A stretch of DNA of 64,000 bases from Alisma plantago-aquatica. Lineage: Eukaryota; Streptophyta; Magnoliopsida; Alismatales; Alismataceae. Positions 1-12,499 of this stretch are shown one piece after another. Where the stretch lies: positions 1,334,713,915-1,334,777,914 of the forward strand of contig OY856409.1 of NCBI GenBank assembly GCA_963693085.1, in the 5' to 3' direction. The notes under the pieces are model-generated. The model saw only the letters and a list, made by a program, of their open reading frames with translations. It ran no database searches and was not told the DNA's origin. Numbering within the stretch: position 1 is the first letter of the stretch; every line of letters begins with the position of its first letter. The position numbers and the translations under genes are program-made.

Positions 1-189
1 TGATTGAATAAGCGTATTTCTATGTATAACTTGTGTTTGAAAGTTTATAAAGTTATTCCTTTATATGGCATCAAAATTAGCATCAAAATCCCCGTGAAAG
101 CAGTTCAGTTTTCATTCAGTCACACATGTATGGCTCTCCCCATAATCCCATATCAATGTATGATATTATTGCATAAATACATTTATTTA
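1..189. other. unassigned intron sequence
   Basis: AT-rich sequence with no recognisable gene or terminal repeat. Its right part may be the eroded 3' end of the LINE that starts near 190. It lies inside the upstream intron of the host gene if no exon was missed. Confidence 0.4.
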
Positions 190-372
190 TGTATGTATAT
201 TATCCTAGTATTTATTATTCGTCTTCATTGCCCAATATGGATGGCGGTATACCTGTTGTGTCAAACCCTTTTTGCCAATATGAGAGGGATCTTCTGGTGA
301 CAAACTATCCCAATTGCACTCCATTTCATCCATGCTATTGTGATCCCGTAACATGCTCATCTTGAACATCAT
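190..372 (-). mobile_element. RTE-type LINE remnant, C-terminal part (left of copia A)
   Basis: On the minus strand, shifting frames read WMKWSAIGIVC and then PLILAK and YWAMK. These match the stretch of plant RTE-type non-LTR reverse transcriptases normally written W-K-W-R-x-A-S-G-V-(L/I)-C-D, P-L-K-L-K-G-K and C-W-A-V-K. The same domain, better preserved, is seen at 52286-52839. The upstream part of this LINE continues at 13371, on the far side of copia A, so A inserted into it. It is a frameshifted fossil. Confidence 0.7.
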
Positions 373-554
373 TGTGGAAATGTGCCGTTTTTCTCTATTA
401 GAAAAGGGAAAACCGTACTACTATAAATAGGAGGAGGCTGTACAGGAAAGCAAAAAGATAAATCCTAATGGGCCTCTTATACAAATGCCCATGTTGCACA
501 TGATACTTAAGAAAGAAAAGACATAAACATGAAATACATCAATATATATCAATA
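373..554 (-). repeat. Copia A 3' LTR
   Basis: It matches 13194-13370 along its length: aggaaa/gggaaaacc, ctataaataggagg, and the cctcttataca and acttaagaaagaaaagac blocks are shared. On the element's own strand it begins TATTGA, not TGTTGA, directly after the polypurine tract (555-566). The same TA start is present in the 5' LTR. Confidence 0.85.
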
Positions 555-566
555 CTCCCCCTCAAG

Positions 567-3500
567 TTGGAGCATGGATATCAAGCATGCCCAACTTGTA
601 ACTCAGTCCCTCAAATCTCTTTTCAGAAAGGCTTAGTAAATATATCTACAGTTTGCTCATGTGAATGCAGAAAAGGAGTAGGAATCTTTTTATCTAGTAC
701 ATCTCGGAGAAAATGGCAGTTGATTTCAATATGCTTGGTCTTCTCTTGGAAGACAGGGTTACTAGCAATAAAGGTAGCAACATGATTATCACAATACATC
801 GGGATAGCATAAGTGATGGGAAATCTGAAGTCTACAAGAATACATTGATTCCATAACCGTTCACAAGTAGTATGCGCTATTGCACGATACTCTGCATGAC
901 TCTGCACTAGATCTGGAAACAACATTTTGTTTCTTACTTTGCCAAGTAACTAGGTTACCTCCTACAAAGGTACAATAACCAGAAGTGGATCTCCTGTCAG
1001 ACTTACACTCTGCGTAATCAACATCAGAATATCCATTTACATCAAGGTGTCCATTTCTTTTATAAAACAGTCCCTGTCCAGGTGCGTTCTTCAAATATTT
1101 CAGGACATGACATGCTGCCTCCCAGTGACATTGGGATTTCCATAAACTGACGAAGAACTCCCACAACAAAGTATATATCTGGCCTAGTAGCAGTGAGATA
1201 CAAAAGTTTACCAACCAGTCCCTTGTAGCAATATGTATCTTCTAAGAGTTGAGTGGATTCAGCCCATAGATCATGTGCTTGATCCATAGGTGAGACTGCA
1301 TGTCGACAACCCATCATTCCAGTTTGAGTTAGTGTAGAGTATACATCCTATGCAATAGAGATACTCCATCCTTGTGTGCTACCTCAATGTCAAGAAAATA
1401 CCGAAGACGCCCAAGGTCTTTGGTTACAAAGTGCTTTATAAGATATTTCTTTGTATCAACATTCCCTGTGTCATCACTACCAGACAAAATGATATCATCC
1501 ACATAAACAATGAGAATTATAATACCAGAGGTAGTGGCCTTGATAAAAACAAAGTGATCACACTGAGACCGTGTGAAATCAAATGTGTGCAGTATAAGGG
1601 ATAACTTGTCAAACCATGCTCGGCGATTCTGCTTAAGGCCGTAAATAGCCTTCTGAAGAAGGCAAACTTTCCCAAAATACTTCGCCTGAGCAACATAGCC
1701 TGGAGGTTGTGACATATAGACAACCTGCAAGTCACCATATAGAAAGTGATTATGTTGTTACTGTTACACCTCAGGTTGTGACATAAGACGAGCAACAGGA
1801 GAAAATGTTTCAAAGTGATAAACCCCAGATTCGTGTTTGCATCCCTTAGCAACTAGTCTAGCCTTTAGACATTCAATCGTTCCATCAGGCAAATATTTAA
1901 TAGCAAACACCCAATGAAAACCAACAAGATTGCTGCTCGTAGGAAATTCCCATGTCCCACGGGATTGAAGAACATCCATCTCCTCATCCACAGCCTGTGT
2001 TTATCCAGGGTGTACGAGTGCCTCCTGAATGTTCTTTGGGCTAGAAACAATAGATAAAGCAGTAGTAAATTGAGCCATGAAAGCATTCAGATGAGCTGTA
2101 TAAACATGTTGAGAAATACAATTTGATGCTGTCCTTTCCTTAATGCAATAGGAATGTCGGAATCAGAAACCGGAATAGAGGCATTAGTATTACCATCCTC
2201 ATTTGGTGGATCATCAGTCTTAGAAGATGCCATAGCAGGGGTCCAGGGCATACTGCAAGCAGAGGTGTTTTGTTTCTCCGCTCACACACTTTCAGAACAA
2301 GGGTAGAAGACTCGTCCAAGGGTGGGGTAGTAGGAAGTGGCACAATAGGAAGTAACACATGTTGCTAGGTTCAGAAAAGGATGTATCTTAAAAGAAGGTG
2401 ACGTCTGCACTGACATACAATCAACGTGCAACCAGAAAAAACATTTATACCCCTTTTATGTTTGAGAATAACCAAGGAAACAATAGCAAAAAGCTCGTGG
2501 AGACAATTTATGCCGCCCAAGTTGGTGATTGTGAACAAAGCATAGACAACCAAAAACTTTTGGTGGTAGGCAAAAATTGGTTCATGAGGGTAGAGAAGGT
2601 GGTAGGGGATTTGATTTTGTATAACAGAGGAATGCATCCGGCTGATGAGGTAGTTTGCTAAAAGGATGGCATCAACCCAATAAAACTTAGGAACTTTCAT
2701 TTCAATTAGGAGTGTACGAGCTACATCAAGAAGATTTGTGTTTTTCCTTTCAGCCACCCCATTTTGTTGTGGGCTATAGGGACAAGCGGTTTGATGAACA
2801 ATTCCTTTGGAGATACAAATCTTTTGAAAACCATGTTGCACATATTCAAAAGCATTATCAGTGCGAACAAACTTAGTAGCAGCAGTAAAATTGAGTTTTT
2901 ATTTCATTTAGGAAATTAGAGAAAACATCTAAAATTTCATAACGATCTTTTAAAAGATAAAGCCAAGTGACACGAGACCAATCATCAATAAAGGTTACAA
3001 AATATCACACACCAGTTCGATTACCAATACGACATGGTCCCCAAACATCAGAGTGAGTTAAATAAAATATACTTGCAATCTTGTTGTCACGACAAGGAGA
3101 AAACCGTGAGAGATGGTGTTTTCCAAGTTGACAAGACTGACATGTAAAATTTTAAGAAGACAAATAGGGAAATAAAGACTTCAATTTAATGGTAGAAGGA
3201 TGATCGAGCCCTAGGTGTCATTGATAAAGAGAGATAGACTGGGCCACAAGAGTAGTAGTAGGCAAAATGGAGGAGGTCTGTAGGTAGTACAAACCATCTC
3301 CACCTTCATATCCCCCACCAATCGTCTTCTTCATCCTGAGATCCTGTATAGAGACAGTGTAAAGAAAGAAGGTTACGCTGCAATTTAAGGTTACTAACAT
3401 ACATCAAATTGGAAGGAAATCTAGGCACAAGCAAAACAGATTTAAGAAGGATGTCCTTAACGTCTCCTATTCTAAAAATCGGAGAAGTAGATCCATCTTC

Positions 3501-4338
3501 CAGACGCACATGAGGATGACATGTGGATTTCTTTAGGTAGGAAAAGAGATTCTTATTACCGGTCATATGGGCTGTAACACCAGAATAATAATCCAATCTT
3601 CTTTTGACGAAGAGGAAGAAGCTTGAAGACATGAAAGATCACCTAAGTGTTGGGCAATGTTTGGCTGAGGTGTAGCAGTAACAAAAGAATCAACTTTGAT
3701 TAGCTTGTCAAGGTTAGTTGAACTAAGTGTTACCATCTGAGGATTGGTTCCAATGGAGGCAGATATAGATTCTCCATCAACATCAGTAGTCGATACTTGG
3801 TTTTCTCATTCTGGCTTTCCATGCTTCTTCCAACATTTGTCTTCACTGTAGTTAATCTGTTTGCAGAAATTGCTAAATCGAGACTAAAGAGGAGAGGATC
3901 CTCTTCCACTATTATTGCGACCTCTGCCCCGGCCACAAGTAGATTTACCATGCCCTCGTCCAACAACAACTAGAGCAGCCGACTCTTCTTTAGTGGTAGA
4001 AGACATAGAGCGAGAGCGAGATAGTCGAAGATAGAGATTGTCCAACATGGGCTAGGGTTCAAATGCCAAGATTTGTTGATGAACAACTTCATAACTAGGA
4101 GGCAACGATGCCAAAAACTGACATAGCTGAATTTCATCTTGTTGCTTCTGTAGTTTGGTGAGATCAGTTGACAAGGGATGATAGAGTTTGAGCTCTCCCC
4201 AAATCCCTTCGAAGTTATCAAAATGTGAAGCAAACAATGTAGTGTCTTCAAGCCTCAGAGAATGCAGATATTTATAAAGTTCAAATACTCGGGAGGCATT
4301 TCCTTTACTAGAATAAACCTAAGGAACATGATCCCAAG
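567..4338 (-). pseudogene. Copia A pol and C-terminal gag, broken
   Basis: Reading from high to low coordinates: the end of gag (about 4338-3970), a degraded zinc-knuckle region (3969-3730), a protease remnant with SGVTAHMTGN where relatives have DSGA-SHI-GN, a GAG-pre-integrase segment (about 3630-3200), integrase (about 3180-2370, with SPQQNGVAERKN), reverse transcriptase (about 2080-1330, with [11 protein letters not shown]) and RNase H (about 1317-600). Repeated frameshifts and stops break it into fragments of at most about 160 codons. It is not functional. The gag N-terminus lies at 12052-12344, beyond hAT-1. Confidence 0.85.
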
Positions 4339-4951
4339 CTAGGAAGCACAAACACTTCTATACAGCCTCCGTGCCCGTGTCGCGAACGTTTTGGACACAG
4401 ACACTTGCCGGACACGGCTCAAAACGTTTTGGACACAATTGGGGCGTGTCCAGTTCATTTTGATCATTTCTGCACCCTTGACACAGCTAGACACTGCCCA
4501 GACATTTCATGGACACATCACTGCAGCAACTGCTGCTGCAATAGCCTATTTTAGAGTGCCAATGTTGAATATACAGCTGCTGTTCAAGTCGTATTACTGA
4601 GAAAATGTAACATAGAGCTGAGATCTGATCACAATTACAAACAAATCTGTTGAAAAAAAAATGTAAAGCCTAAGCTGAATCAGATATTATTAATCAATTT
4701 ATAACCTAATAAGTTGGTTAAATGAGTAATGCAAACTCATATATATATACTGTAATATACCATATTTGCAAGAAACACACGTTTAGTTTTCTACTTCATA
4801 TTCTTTCTGTTACACACAAAGACACAGATCTATATGCATATACGATTATGCATACAAATATACATTAATCTGTACAAATTAAAAAATAAATTCCAGTTCA
4901 TGCATCATACACCCACATATATGCGTATATATTAAAAAAACATTTCCCCCT

Positions 4952-5107
4952 TGTTACATTATATATTTCCTATTTTACATAGCCTGTTATTTGTTTTGTT
5001 ATTTCTCTTTTATATATGGACCTCTCTGTAATTCTTTCAGTATTATATATATGAGGGTGCACACATTGTGCAACCCTGAGCTTTCTGAAAACCCTGACTC
5101 TGTCACA
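4952..5107 (+). repeat. Copia B 5' LTR
   Basis: It begins TGTTACATT and ends TGTCACA, with canonical TG...CA termini. It contains the TATA-like stretch cttttatatatgg and a second AT-rich block, tattatatatatgag. It is followed without a gap by the primer site. Confidence 0.9.
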
Positions 5108-5119
5108 TGGTACCAGAGC
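5108..5119 (+). other. Copia B primer-binding site
   Basis: tggtaccagagc matches the usual plant initiator-Met tRNA site TGGTATCAGAGC with one change. It abuts the 5' LTR. Copia C has the same variant, gctctggtacca on its strand. Confidence 0.85.
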
Positions 5120-5492
5120 AGGTCGAAACCTAGCCGTCTCTCCCTCCCTCCCTCCCTTCTCTCTCTCTCTTCTTCCCTCTCCCCCCCGCGCTGCCCGCAC
5201 AGCAGGCCGCCCAGCTGGCTGCCGCCCACGTAGGGGCCGTCCGTCGTCCTTGCACCCGCTCGTGGCTCCGTCTAGCCTCCTGGCTCGGTGTGCCGCTAGT
5301 GCTTGAGCAACATCACCAAATTTTTTGGTTGTTGTTCGTACAACAGGCGTACTGCCGGGTGGCCGTCTTCTACGGGACCACTGAGCCGCCTGTCGATCTG
5401 GACTAGTTTCGTCTTCAGGGGGAGATCGGAGAGTTGTTCGTCTGAGGGACAACTTTCAGTTCGTGTTCGTCTGTGCTTGCCTGCCCGTGTAG

Positions 5493-7369
5493 CAAGGAAT
5501 TAAATGACCGATACCGACGCCGTTTCGACAGCTTGGGTATAGATATTTACAGGTATACCGACGGAAATATCGACAGATGCAATCCTGGCCATACCGACGC
5601 CAAAATGAACGAATTAAATCATGAAATTTTACAGGCATGGTCTCAACACCTAGATGCAACGTTTTATGCAATAAAATTCTATATTGGGTATGTGGGGGGG
5701 GGGTCAATCATGTGTGAGTTAAGGAAGATGTCCTGTTTTTGGAGATTTCGATGAAGGATATCGATGGCAAAATATTGGAATTAAGATTTGGAAATTTACT
5801 AGCACAATCCATAAACATAAACACACACACTTATACAATAATATCCAATTTACAACACATGAATAACATAGTAACTTACTAACTCATATCAGTTGTATGT
5901 CGAGTTACACACTGATTATCCATATAAGATTGAGTTGATATGGTTGACTTATTGCTCCCCTGGCATGTACATTATGTAAGGTTGGTGATATGAAGTTACG
6001 TGTTGCTCAGACACGTGTACAATTAAGATTTGGAATTTTACTAGCACAATCCATAAGCATAAACACACACACACTTATGCAATAATATCCAATTTACAAC
6101 ACATGAATAACATGGTAACTAACTAACTCATATCAATTGTATGTCGAGTTACACACTGATTATCCATACAAGATTGAGTTGATATGGTTGACATATTGCT
6201 CCCATGACATGTACAGTATGTAATTTTGTTGATATGAAGTTGCGTGTTGCTCAGACACGTCATGTACAATACTATATAAGTGTATAATACTCATTCGTAT
6301 TATGTAATTAAACACGATATGCTTTAGAATTTTATAGTACTATGTCTCCATATGCATCATATTAGATTCTGAAAGAAAATATACACAAGGGCTTTCTATT
6401 GCTCTTCTTCAATGTGTGACTTTGACAATTAACTTCATGATTGTCAAGGAAGTTAAGCACCATCACTATTGTGACACCTTTTCTCCGCTGTTGTTTGTAC
6501 CACATGATCTTGATATGCGGTAGTAAGATTCTCCATGGATTATGCACAGTAGAGGGATAAGTATAAACGCCATTATTACCATGCCCATTATATGCATATC
6601 GTGGGGATGCGATAATATAAAAGTGTAGTTAATATGTCAACCATGTCCATGTTGTGCGATATATGTAGCAAGTGTCATATATCAACAAATATAAGACTAG
6701 AAAATTACAAAATCTATATTCTTTTACAATATTTGTTTGTTGTGTTGCGAAGTAGTACATTTTCTTACTTCGTATGATAAAAATACTAGTAAGCAGAAGT
6801 GAAGAACACATGTATACAAATTAGCTTACTACTAAAAATGATAGCAAATTATACTTATATTTTGTGAATTATTTAGGTATATAACTATGATTATAATGTA
6901 GATTATGAGAAAGTGGTGTGGATCTAAGAACACATACAATCAGGAAGACAAAAAAGCAGATGGTGAGATCTTTGCCAATTTAAGGCATTTTGGTATGAAT
7001 TTACATTTTAATTGAGATAGATGGTGTAAATGAGAGAAATGGTAGAAAACATAAATGCATACCTTAGATTAGATTTATCTGAGCCCTAGTTGTCGAGATC
7101 CCTTTGCTCTAACATTTCCTCCTCTCAAACAACAGAAACTGACTCAAGCACACAAAAAATCGGTATTTCTGTCGGTATATCGGTACATTTCGTCGAAATT
7201 TGGCGGTATTTGGCGGTATTTGGCGATATTTGTCGATATTTGGCGGTATACCGTCGGTATACCGATATTTGCAATCCCAGCGATACGTTTGTGTGAACCG
7301 ATGACCGATGCCGTCGATATCGGTATACCGGTCGATATATCGACGATATCGTCGATATCTCTTTCATTG
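5493..7369. mobile_element. hAT-2: non-autonomous hAT with subterminal repeats
   Basis: An exact 8-bp duplication, ccgtgtag, flanks it at 5485-5492 and 7370-7377. The left end starts CAAGG and the right end, reverse-complemented, starts CAATG; both fit the hAT rule YARNG. The right terminal 200 bp is packed with variants of tggcggtatttgg and the left end with ataccgac motifs. There is no transposase. A 242-bp tandem duplication (about 5779-6020 and 6021-6262) makes it longer than its relative hAT-5. It sits in the untranslated leader of copia B. Confidence 0.9.
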
Positions 7370-7526
7370 CCGTGTAGGCTTCGGCCTCCGGGTTTCCTGC
7401 TACGCTTAGGTGTAGTTCGTATGCGAGAGGTCCGTGGTAATTTTGTGCCTGCTTCTGCCTGTCTGACGGCATAGTCCGTCTTCTTCCTGTACCTGCCTGC
7501 CTGTGCCTGCCTTCCTGCCTGTCCTC

Positions 7527-10500
7527 ATGGCGTCTTCTGGAGATGACCTCTGGTGAGACTCACGCCGTCAAGTTACCACTGTTAAACTTGACAGGCACAA
7601 TTACCAGCTTTGGGTGTGCTCCTTTGTGATATATGCCAAATCACAAGGGAAGTACTCTCATCTGATTCGCACTGGTCTGCCTCAGCCTACAGAGAATGCG
7701 GATACAAAGGACGTCCAAGCTTTTGAGGATTGGGTCCGCGAGGACTCGACTGTGATGACATTGATTCTCAACAACGCTGTTGAGAAGATCACTGTCACTT
7801 TACTTCGGCTGCCTACGGCGAAGCAGATGTGGGATCAGCTCGCCGGTACCTACTCTCACAGTCAGAATCCCAAGAAGGTCTCCGACATAACCAAGCAACT
7901 GGGGCGACTCCAATTCACGGGATCTGACATCTCAGACTACTTCTCCACCTTCACTGGCCTGTGGGGTGAGTTGGAGACTTATCACCCGCTGTCTACTGAT
8001 CTGGCGACTATGCAGAAACAACGGGCGGAACTACAACTGATACAGTTTCTGAGTGGCTTGCCAGAGTCCTATACTGGTGTTGTGGATCAGATCTTGGCGA
8101 GTGATCCACTCCCTACTCTGCAGGGTGCCTACCAGCGTCTCCAGCGCCTTTCTTCATCGACACCGCCTCCTCATACTGAGACTGGAGATTCGACTGCCCT
8201 GGCTGCTTGGACCGGGCGTGGCCGTGGCCGTTCCACGGATGGCCGTCCTCCCTTGGGTGCAGGACGGGGACGTAGACCTGGTGCTGGATGAGGAGCCCCT
8301 TCGGCTGCCCCCTCTTCTGCTGCTGCGCGTCCTCAGTAAGGACAGTGCGTGTGTACCTTCTGTGGCCGGTCTAACCATATTGAAGAAAAGTGCTGGGAAA
8401 AGTATGGTAAACCGGCTTGGGCCAATGCTGCTGCGGATTCATCATCTACTGCTTCTGAGGGTGTTACTCCGACGCCTGAACCAGAGACTGCGGGAGCGAC
8501 CGCAGACTACATTCGTGCTGAGGTGGAACGCCTCCTTCTTGAGCGTGCTGGCTCTGCGACTCCTGCTTCTACTAGTGGAGCGCATGCTGCATACTCTGGT
8601 TATGATACTGCATTCCTGAGTTCCTCCTCACCTTCTACTTCTGGTAATACCAAATGGGTGATAGATTCTGGTGCCTCTGCACATATATCTGGCTATAGAT
8701 CTCTGTTTAAAACTCTATCTAAACCTGCCCGTAAGGCCGTAACTCTTCTGTTATGCTTGCTGATGGTTTAAAGTCTTCGGTCTTTGGAGTCGGTGATATT
8801 GTTTCTCAGTTTTAGCTCAAGTCTGCCTTATGTGCCTAGATTTCCTCTGAACTTATTATCATTCAGCAAAATTTTACGAAGTTTGAACTGTAGCCTGACA
8901 TTTGTTCCTGGTTCATGTGCTTTTCAGGACCTTCGCACGAGGACGAAGATTGGTGGGGGGTATGAAGGTGCTGATGGACTCTTTTACTTAGACCAGTTAC
9001 CACGATCAGAGAAAGCTGCTGTGGTATCCGCTTTATCGGCTTCTGTTTCTGCACTGCAGTGGCACTACAGGCTGGGACATCCATCGTCAGAGAAGCTGCG
9101 TCATTTAGTTTCTGATATTGGCAGTTGTAATTTTCAGTGTGAATCTTGTCAGTTGGGAAAACAAACTCGTGCTGTGCATCCTAGACGTAGTACTGTGAGC
9201 AGTAAAAACATTTTTGATTTAGTTCACTCTGATGTATGGGGTCCATGACATGTACCGAGTTTGTCTGGTTACAAGTATTTCATTCTATTTATTGATGACT
9301 TTTCTAGGACTACTTGGTTGTTTCTATTAAAAAGTAGGTCCGAAGTGCTGTCTACTATCAAATACTTTTTTGCTGAAATAAAAACGCAGTTTGGTTTGCC
9401 TGTTAAAGTTTTCCGCACCGATAATGCTTTAGAATTTGTTAAGCAAGAAGTGGCGGTTTTCTGTAAATCTGTTGGTACGCTCCACCAGACTTCATGTGCC
9501 TATACCCCACAATAAAATGGTGTCGCTGAGCGGAAAAATAGACACTTATTAGAAGTTACCAGGATTATCATGATGCATTCTCATGTGCCCCGCTCCTATT
9601 GGCCTGAGGCTATTTTGACTGCGTGTTTTCTGATTAATAGGATGTCATCGTCTGTTATTGGTAATAAGATTCCTATACATGTTCTGCAACCTGAGACCTC
9701 TTTGTTTGCTGTGCCTCCTAGAATTTTTGGGTGTACCTGATTTGTCAGATTACTTGGACCCACTTCTGATAAGTTGTCTCCTCGAGCTGCTAAATGCATT
9801 TTTCTGGGCTATTCTAAAACTCAGAAGGGTTACAGGTGTTATAATCCCAGTACAAGGAAATGGTTTACTAGTAGTGATGTTGTCTTTTTTGTAGATACAC
9901 CGTATTATTCTTCAGCAGGAGATAGTTTGCAGACAGACGTTCTTGCCCCTCCTTTGCCTGTTATTTCTGACTGTGTGCCTGACAGTACTGACACTGAGAC
10001 TACTGAACATCAAGATCCTCCACTTATTGTTTATAAGCGCAGGAATAGAACAACTTCTACACAAGTACCCCCCAAGGCAACCAATCTTCTCCTCCAGAAG
10101 GTTCTGCTGCACCTGAGGTACACTCTGACCTTGACATACTTATTGCACTCAGAAAGGGTATTCGTTCCTGCACTTCTCTTAGAATTGCTCAGTTTGTGTC
10201 TACTGCTCATCTGAATACTCATTCTTGCAATTTTGTATATGCCTTATCTGCTGTGGCTGTACCTAAGAATGTTCAGGATGCATTGAAAAGTACTGCTTGG
10301 ACATCTGCTATGAAAGAAGAAATGATTGCTCTTACTGACAGAGACACTTGGGAGCTGGTGGATCCACCTCCTTAGTGTAATCTTGTGGGCTGCAGGTGGG
10401 TATATGCCGTAAAATATCAACCTGATGGTACGGTTGAGAGGTTGAAAGCACGATTAGTTGCAAAGGGCTATACTCAGACATATGACATTGATTACTTTGA

Positions 10501-11797
10501 GACTTTTTCTCCTGTTGCTCGCCTTAACTCTGTCAGGATTCTCCTATCTGTTGCTGTGAATCTGAACTGGCCTCTTCTGCAGCTTGATGTGAAAAATGCT
10601 TTTCTGTATGGTGATTTACAGGAAGAGGTGTATATGGAGCAACCTCCTGGGTTTGTTGCTCAGGGGGAGTCTCACAAAGTATGCTGGCTTAAGAAGTCTA
10701 TCTATGGGCTCAAGCAGAGTCCTCGTGCCTGGTTTGATAAGTTGAGCAGGATCATGATTGATTTTGGTTTTCTGAGGTCACAGGTTGACCACTCTGTGTT
10801 CACAAAAAAGACTTCAACAGGTATTACTGTTCTGATTGTATATGTTGATGATATTATTATTTCTGGCAGCGACTCTCTTGGTATTCAGGCTACCAAAGAT
10901 CATTTGGACAAGCACTTCGCTACAAAAGATTTGGGCAACCTTCGATATTTTCTTGGCATAGAGGTCTCTAGAAACTCTAATGCCCTGGTGCTTTCTCAGA
11001 GAAAGTATGTTCTTGATATTCTGCAGGAGACCGGTATGCTTGGAGCAAGACCTGCAGATACTCCTCTTGATCCCAATGTGAATTGGGATGATGATTCCTC
11101 TTCTGTGTTTGCTGATCATAAAAAATTCAGGAGGTTGATTGGTAAATTGATTTATTTGACTGTTACTCGTCCTGATATTGCTACTGCAGTGGGTCTTCTT
11201 AGCAAGTACCTTGACAAACCCAAACGGTGTCATTGGGATGCTGTATGTCAAGTTCTGAGATACTTAAAAAGGTCGCCTGGGAAGGGACTTCATTATAAAA
11301 AGAATGGGCACTGTGTTCTTGAAGGGTATTCTGATTCTGATTATGCAGGCAACAAAGTTGATAGAAAATCTACCTCCGGTTACTGTACGTTTGTAGGAGG
11401 CAATCTTGTTACCTGGAGGAGCAAGAAACAGAATGTCGTTGCCAGATCTAGTGCTGAAACTGAGTACAGGGCCATGGCCCATAATGCCTGTGAGTTACTG
11501 TGGGTGCGTTCTCTTCTGAAAGAGTTTGGGATTGAGTCTTCTTCGGCCATTCCTATGCACTGTGATAACAGAGCTGCCATCTTCATTGCAAATAATCCTG
11601 TCTATCATGAGCGCACCAAACACATTGAAATTGACTGCCACTTCATCAGAGAATCTATTCTTGCTGGCAAGATATGCACTCCATTCACGCTATCAGAAGA
11701 TCAAGTTGCTGATATCTTCACCAAGTTGCTGGCGAAGAAACAGTATTGCACACTGATGGACAAGTTGGGCATGATTGACATCTATGCTCCAACTTGA
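7527..11797 (+). pseudogene. Copia B gag-pol, broken; RT-RNase H part open
   Basis: The start ATG at 7527 reads MASSGDD, as in copia C. Then come gag (to about 8290), a zinc knuckle CTFCGRSNHIEEKCW (about 8349-8395), a protease core WVIDSGASAHIS (about 8656-8690), GAG-pre-integrase (about 8940-9160), integrase (about 9170-9740, with FRTDNALEF) and the RT-RNase H block. That block is open for 470 codons from 10385 to the stop at 11795, with YVDDIIISGSD and the RNase H acidic residues present. Upstream, at least eight stops or frameshifts break it, including TGA 7552, TGA 8289, TGA 9247, TAA 9513 and TAG 10373. It cannot make a full polyprotein. Confidence 0.9.
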
Positions 11798-11804
11798 GGG
11801 GGAG
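11794..11804 (+). other. Copia B polypurine tract
   Basis: ttgagggggag overlaps the gag-pol stop codon and abuts the 3' LTR. The same tract marks the 3' ends of copias A, C, D1, F, G, J and K. Confidence 0.9.
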
Positions 11805-11960
11805 TGTTACATTATATATTTCCTATTTTACATAGCTTGTTATTTGTTTTGTTATTTCTCTTTTATATATGGACCTCTCTGTAATTCTTTCAGTATTATA
11901 TATATGAGGGTGCACACATTGTGCAACCCTGAGCTTTCTGAAAACCCTGACTCTGTCACA
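11805..11960 (+). repeat. Copia B 3' LTR
   Basis: By eye it differs from the 5' LTR at a single C/T position. Its terminal ctctgtcaca is followed by cccgt, the presumed target duplication. Confidence 0.9.
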
Positions 11961-12051
11961 CCCGTCATCCAATGCCGCGTCTGTGTCCTACATTTTAGAA
12001 ATCTTCCGTGTCCCATGTCCGTGTCAGTGTCCATGCTTCCTTGATCCCAAG

Positions 12052-12344
12052 CTTCCTTGGCTGTATCAGTGATGAGAAGATTGGTAGAGACATGGGATTC
12101 CCAACTATTTAGAATCCACGAGAACTTGAGAGTCACACTCTGCCCATTTCTTATATTCAACTTTCTTTTTGTCCGTCGCTTTGTCTTTAGGAGGGTTGGT
12201 GAGGTGCTCAAGCTTTCCCGAAGAGTGTGCATAGATTTGAAAAGAACGTGCCCATAAGATATAATTGGAGCCATTGAACTTGAACTATGTTATACAACTA
12301 GCATGTGACTCAAGGATCTCAATAGTGGAAGAGGATGAAGCCAT
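12052..12344 (-). pseudogene. Copia A gag N-terminus
   Basis: It is separated from the rest of gag by hAT-1. The minus-strand ATG at 12344-12342 starts MASSSSTIEIL, followed after a stop by FNGSNYILWA, the typical copia gag opening in which a polypeptide-bound 'DG/NGSNY-x-x-W' motif precedes the UBN2-type domain. Several stops interrupt it. Confidence 0.8.
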
Positions 12345-12499
12345 GATTCTAGAAAGAGAGAACAACATGAACAAGACACAAGCGTTTTAAACATACATCA
12401 CATGTAGGTAGTACAATAGCAGATCCAGAACAATAGCTACACGACGTGTCTAGTTTCAACTTATCGTGTAGTCTCCAACAGAAGCGACACGATGTGTGT

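Larger units (their letters stand above)
4952..11960 (+). mobile_element. Copia B: Ty1/copia retrotransposon carrying hAT-2
   Basis: It has 156-bp LTRs at 4952-5107 and 11805-11960, a primer site at 5108, a gag-pol region at 7527-11797 and a polypurine tract at 11794-11804. The LTRs differ at one position by eye (gcctg/gcttg in the catag block). Flanking 5-mers are cccct and cccgt, an imperfect duplication. It is inserted in hAT-1, and hAT-2 is inserted in its leader. Its LTR is related to that of copia C, so both belong to one broader family. Confidence 0.9.
4339..12043. mobile_element. hAT-1: non-autonomous hAT transposon split by copia B
   Basis: An exact 8-bp duplication, atcccaag, flanks it at 4331-4338 and 12044-12051. 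The ends are inverted repeats: ctaggaagcacaaacac on the left and, reverse-complemented from the right, caaggaagcatggacac. The right end fits the hAT rule YARNG. Without copia B (4952-11960) it is only about 696 bp. It contains runs of gtgtcc/ggacac subterminal motifs and no transposase. It inserted into the gag gene of copia A. Confidence 0.88.

Noticed and set aside
4..300. 98-codon open frame at the window start
   Set aside because: AT-rich, no domain or family resemblance, and it overlaps antisense LINE remains.
10385..11797. Copia B as an autonomous, active retrotransposon
   Set aside because: RT-RNase H is open, but gag, protease and integrase carry several stops and frameshifts and the leader holds hAT-2.
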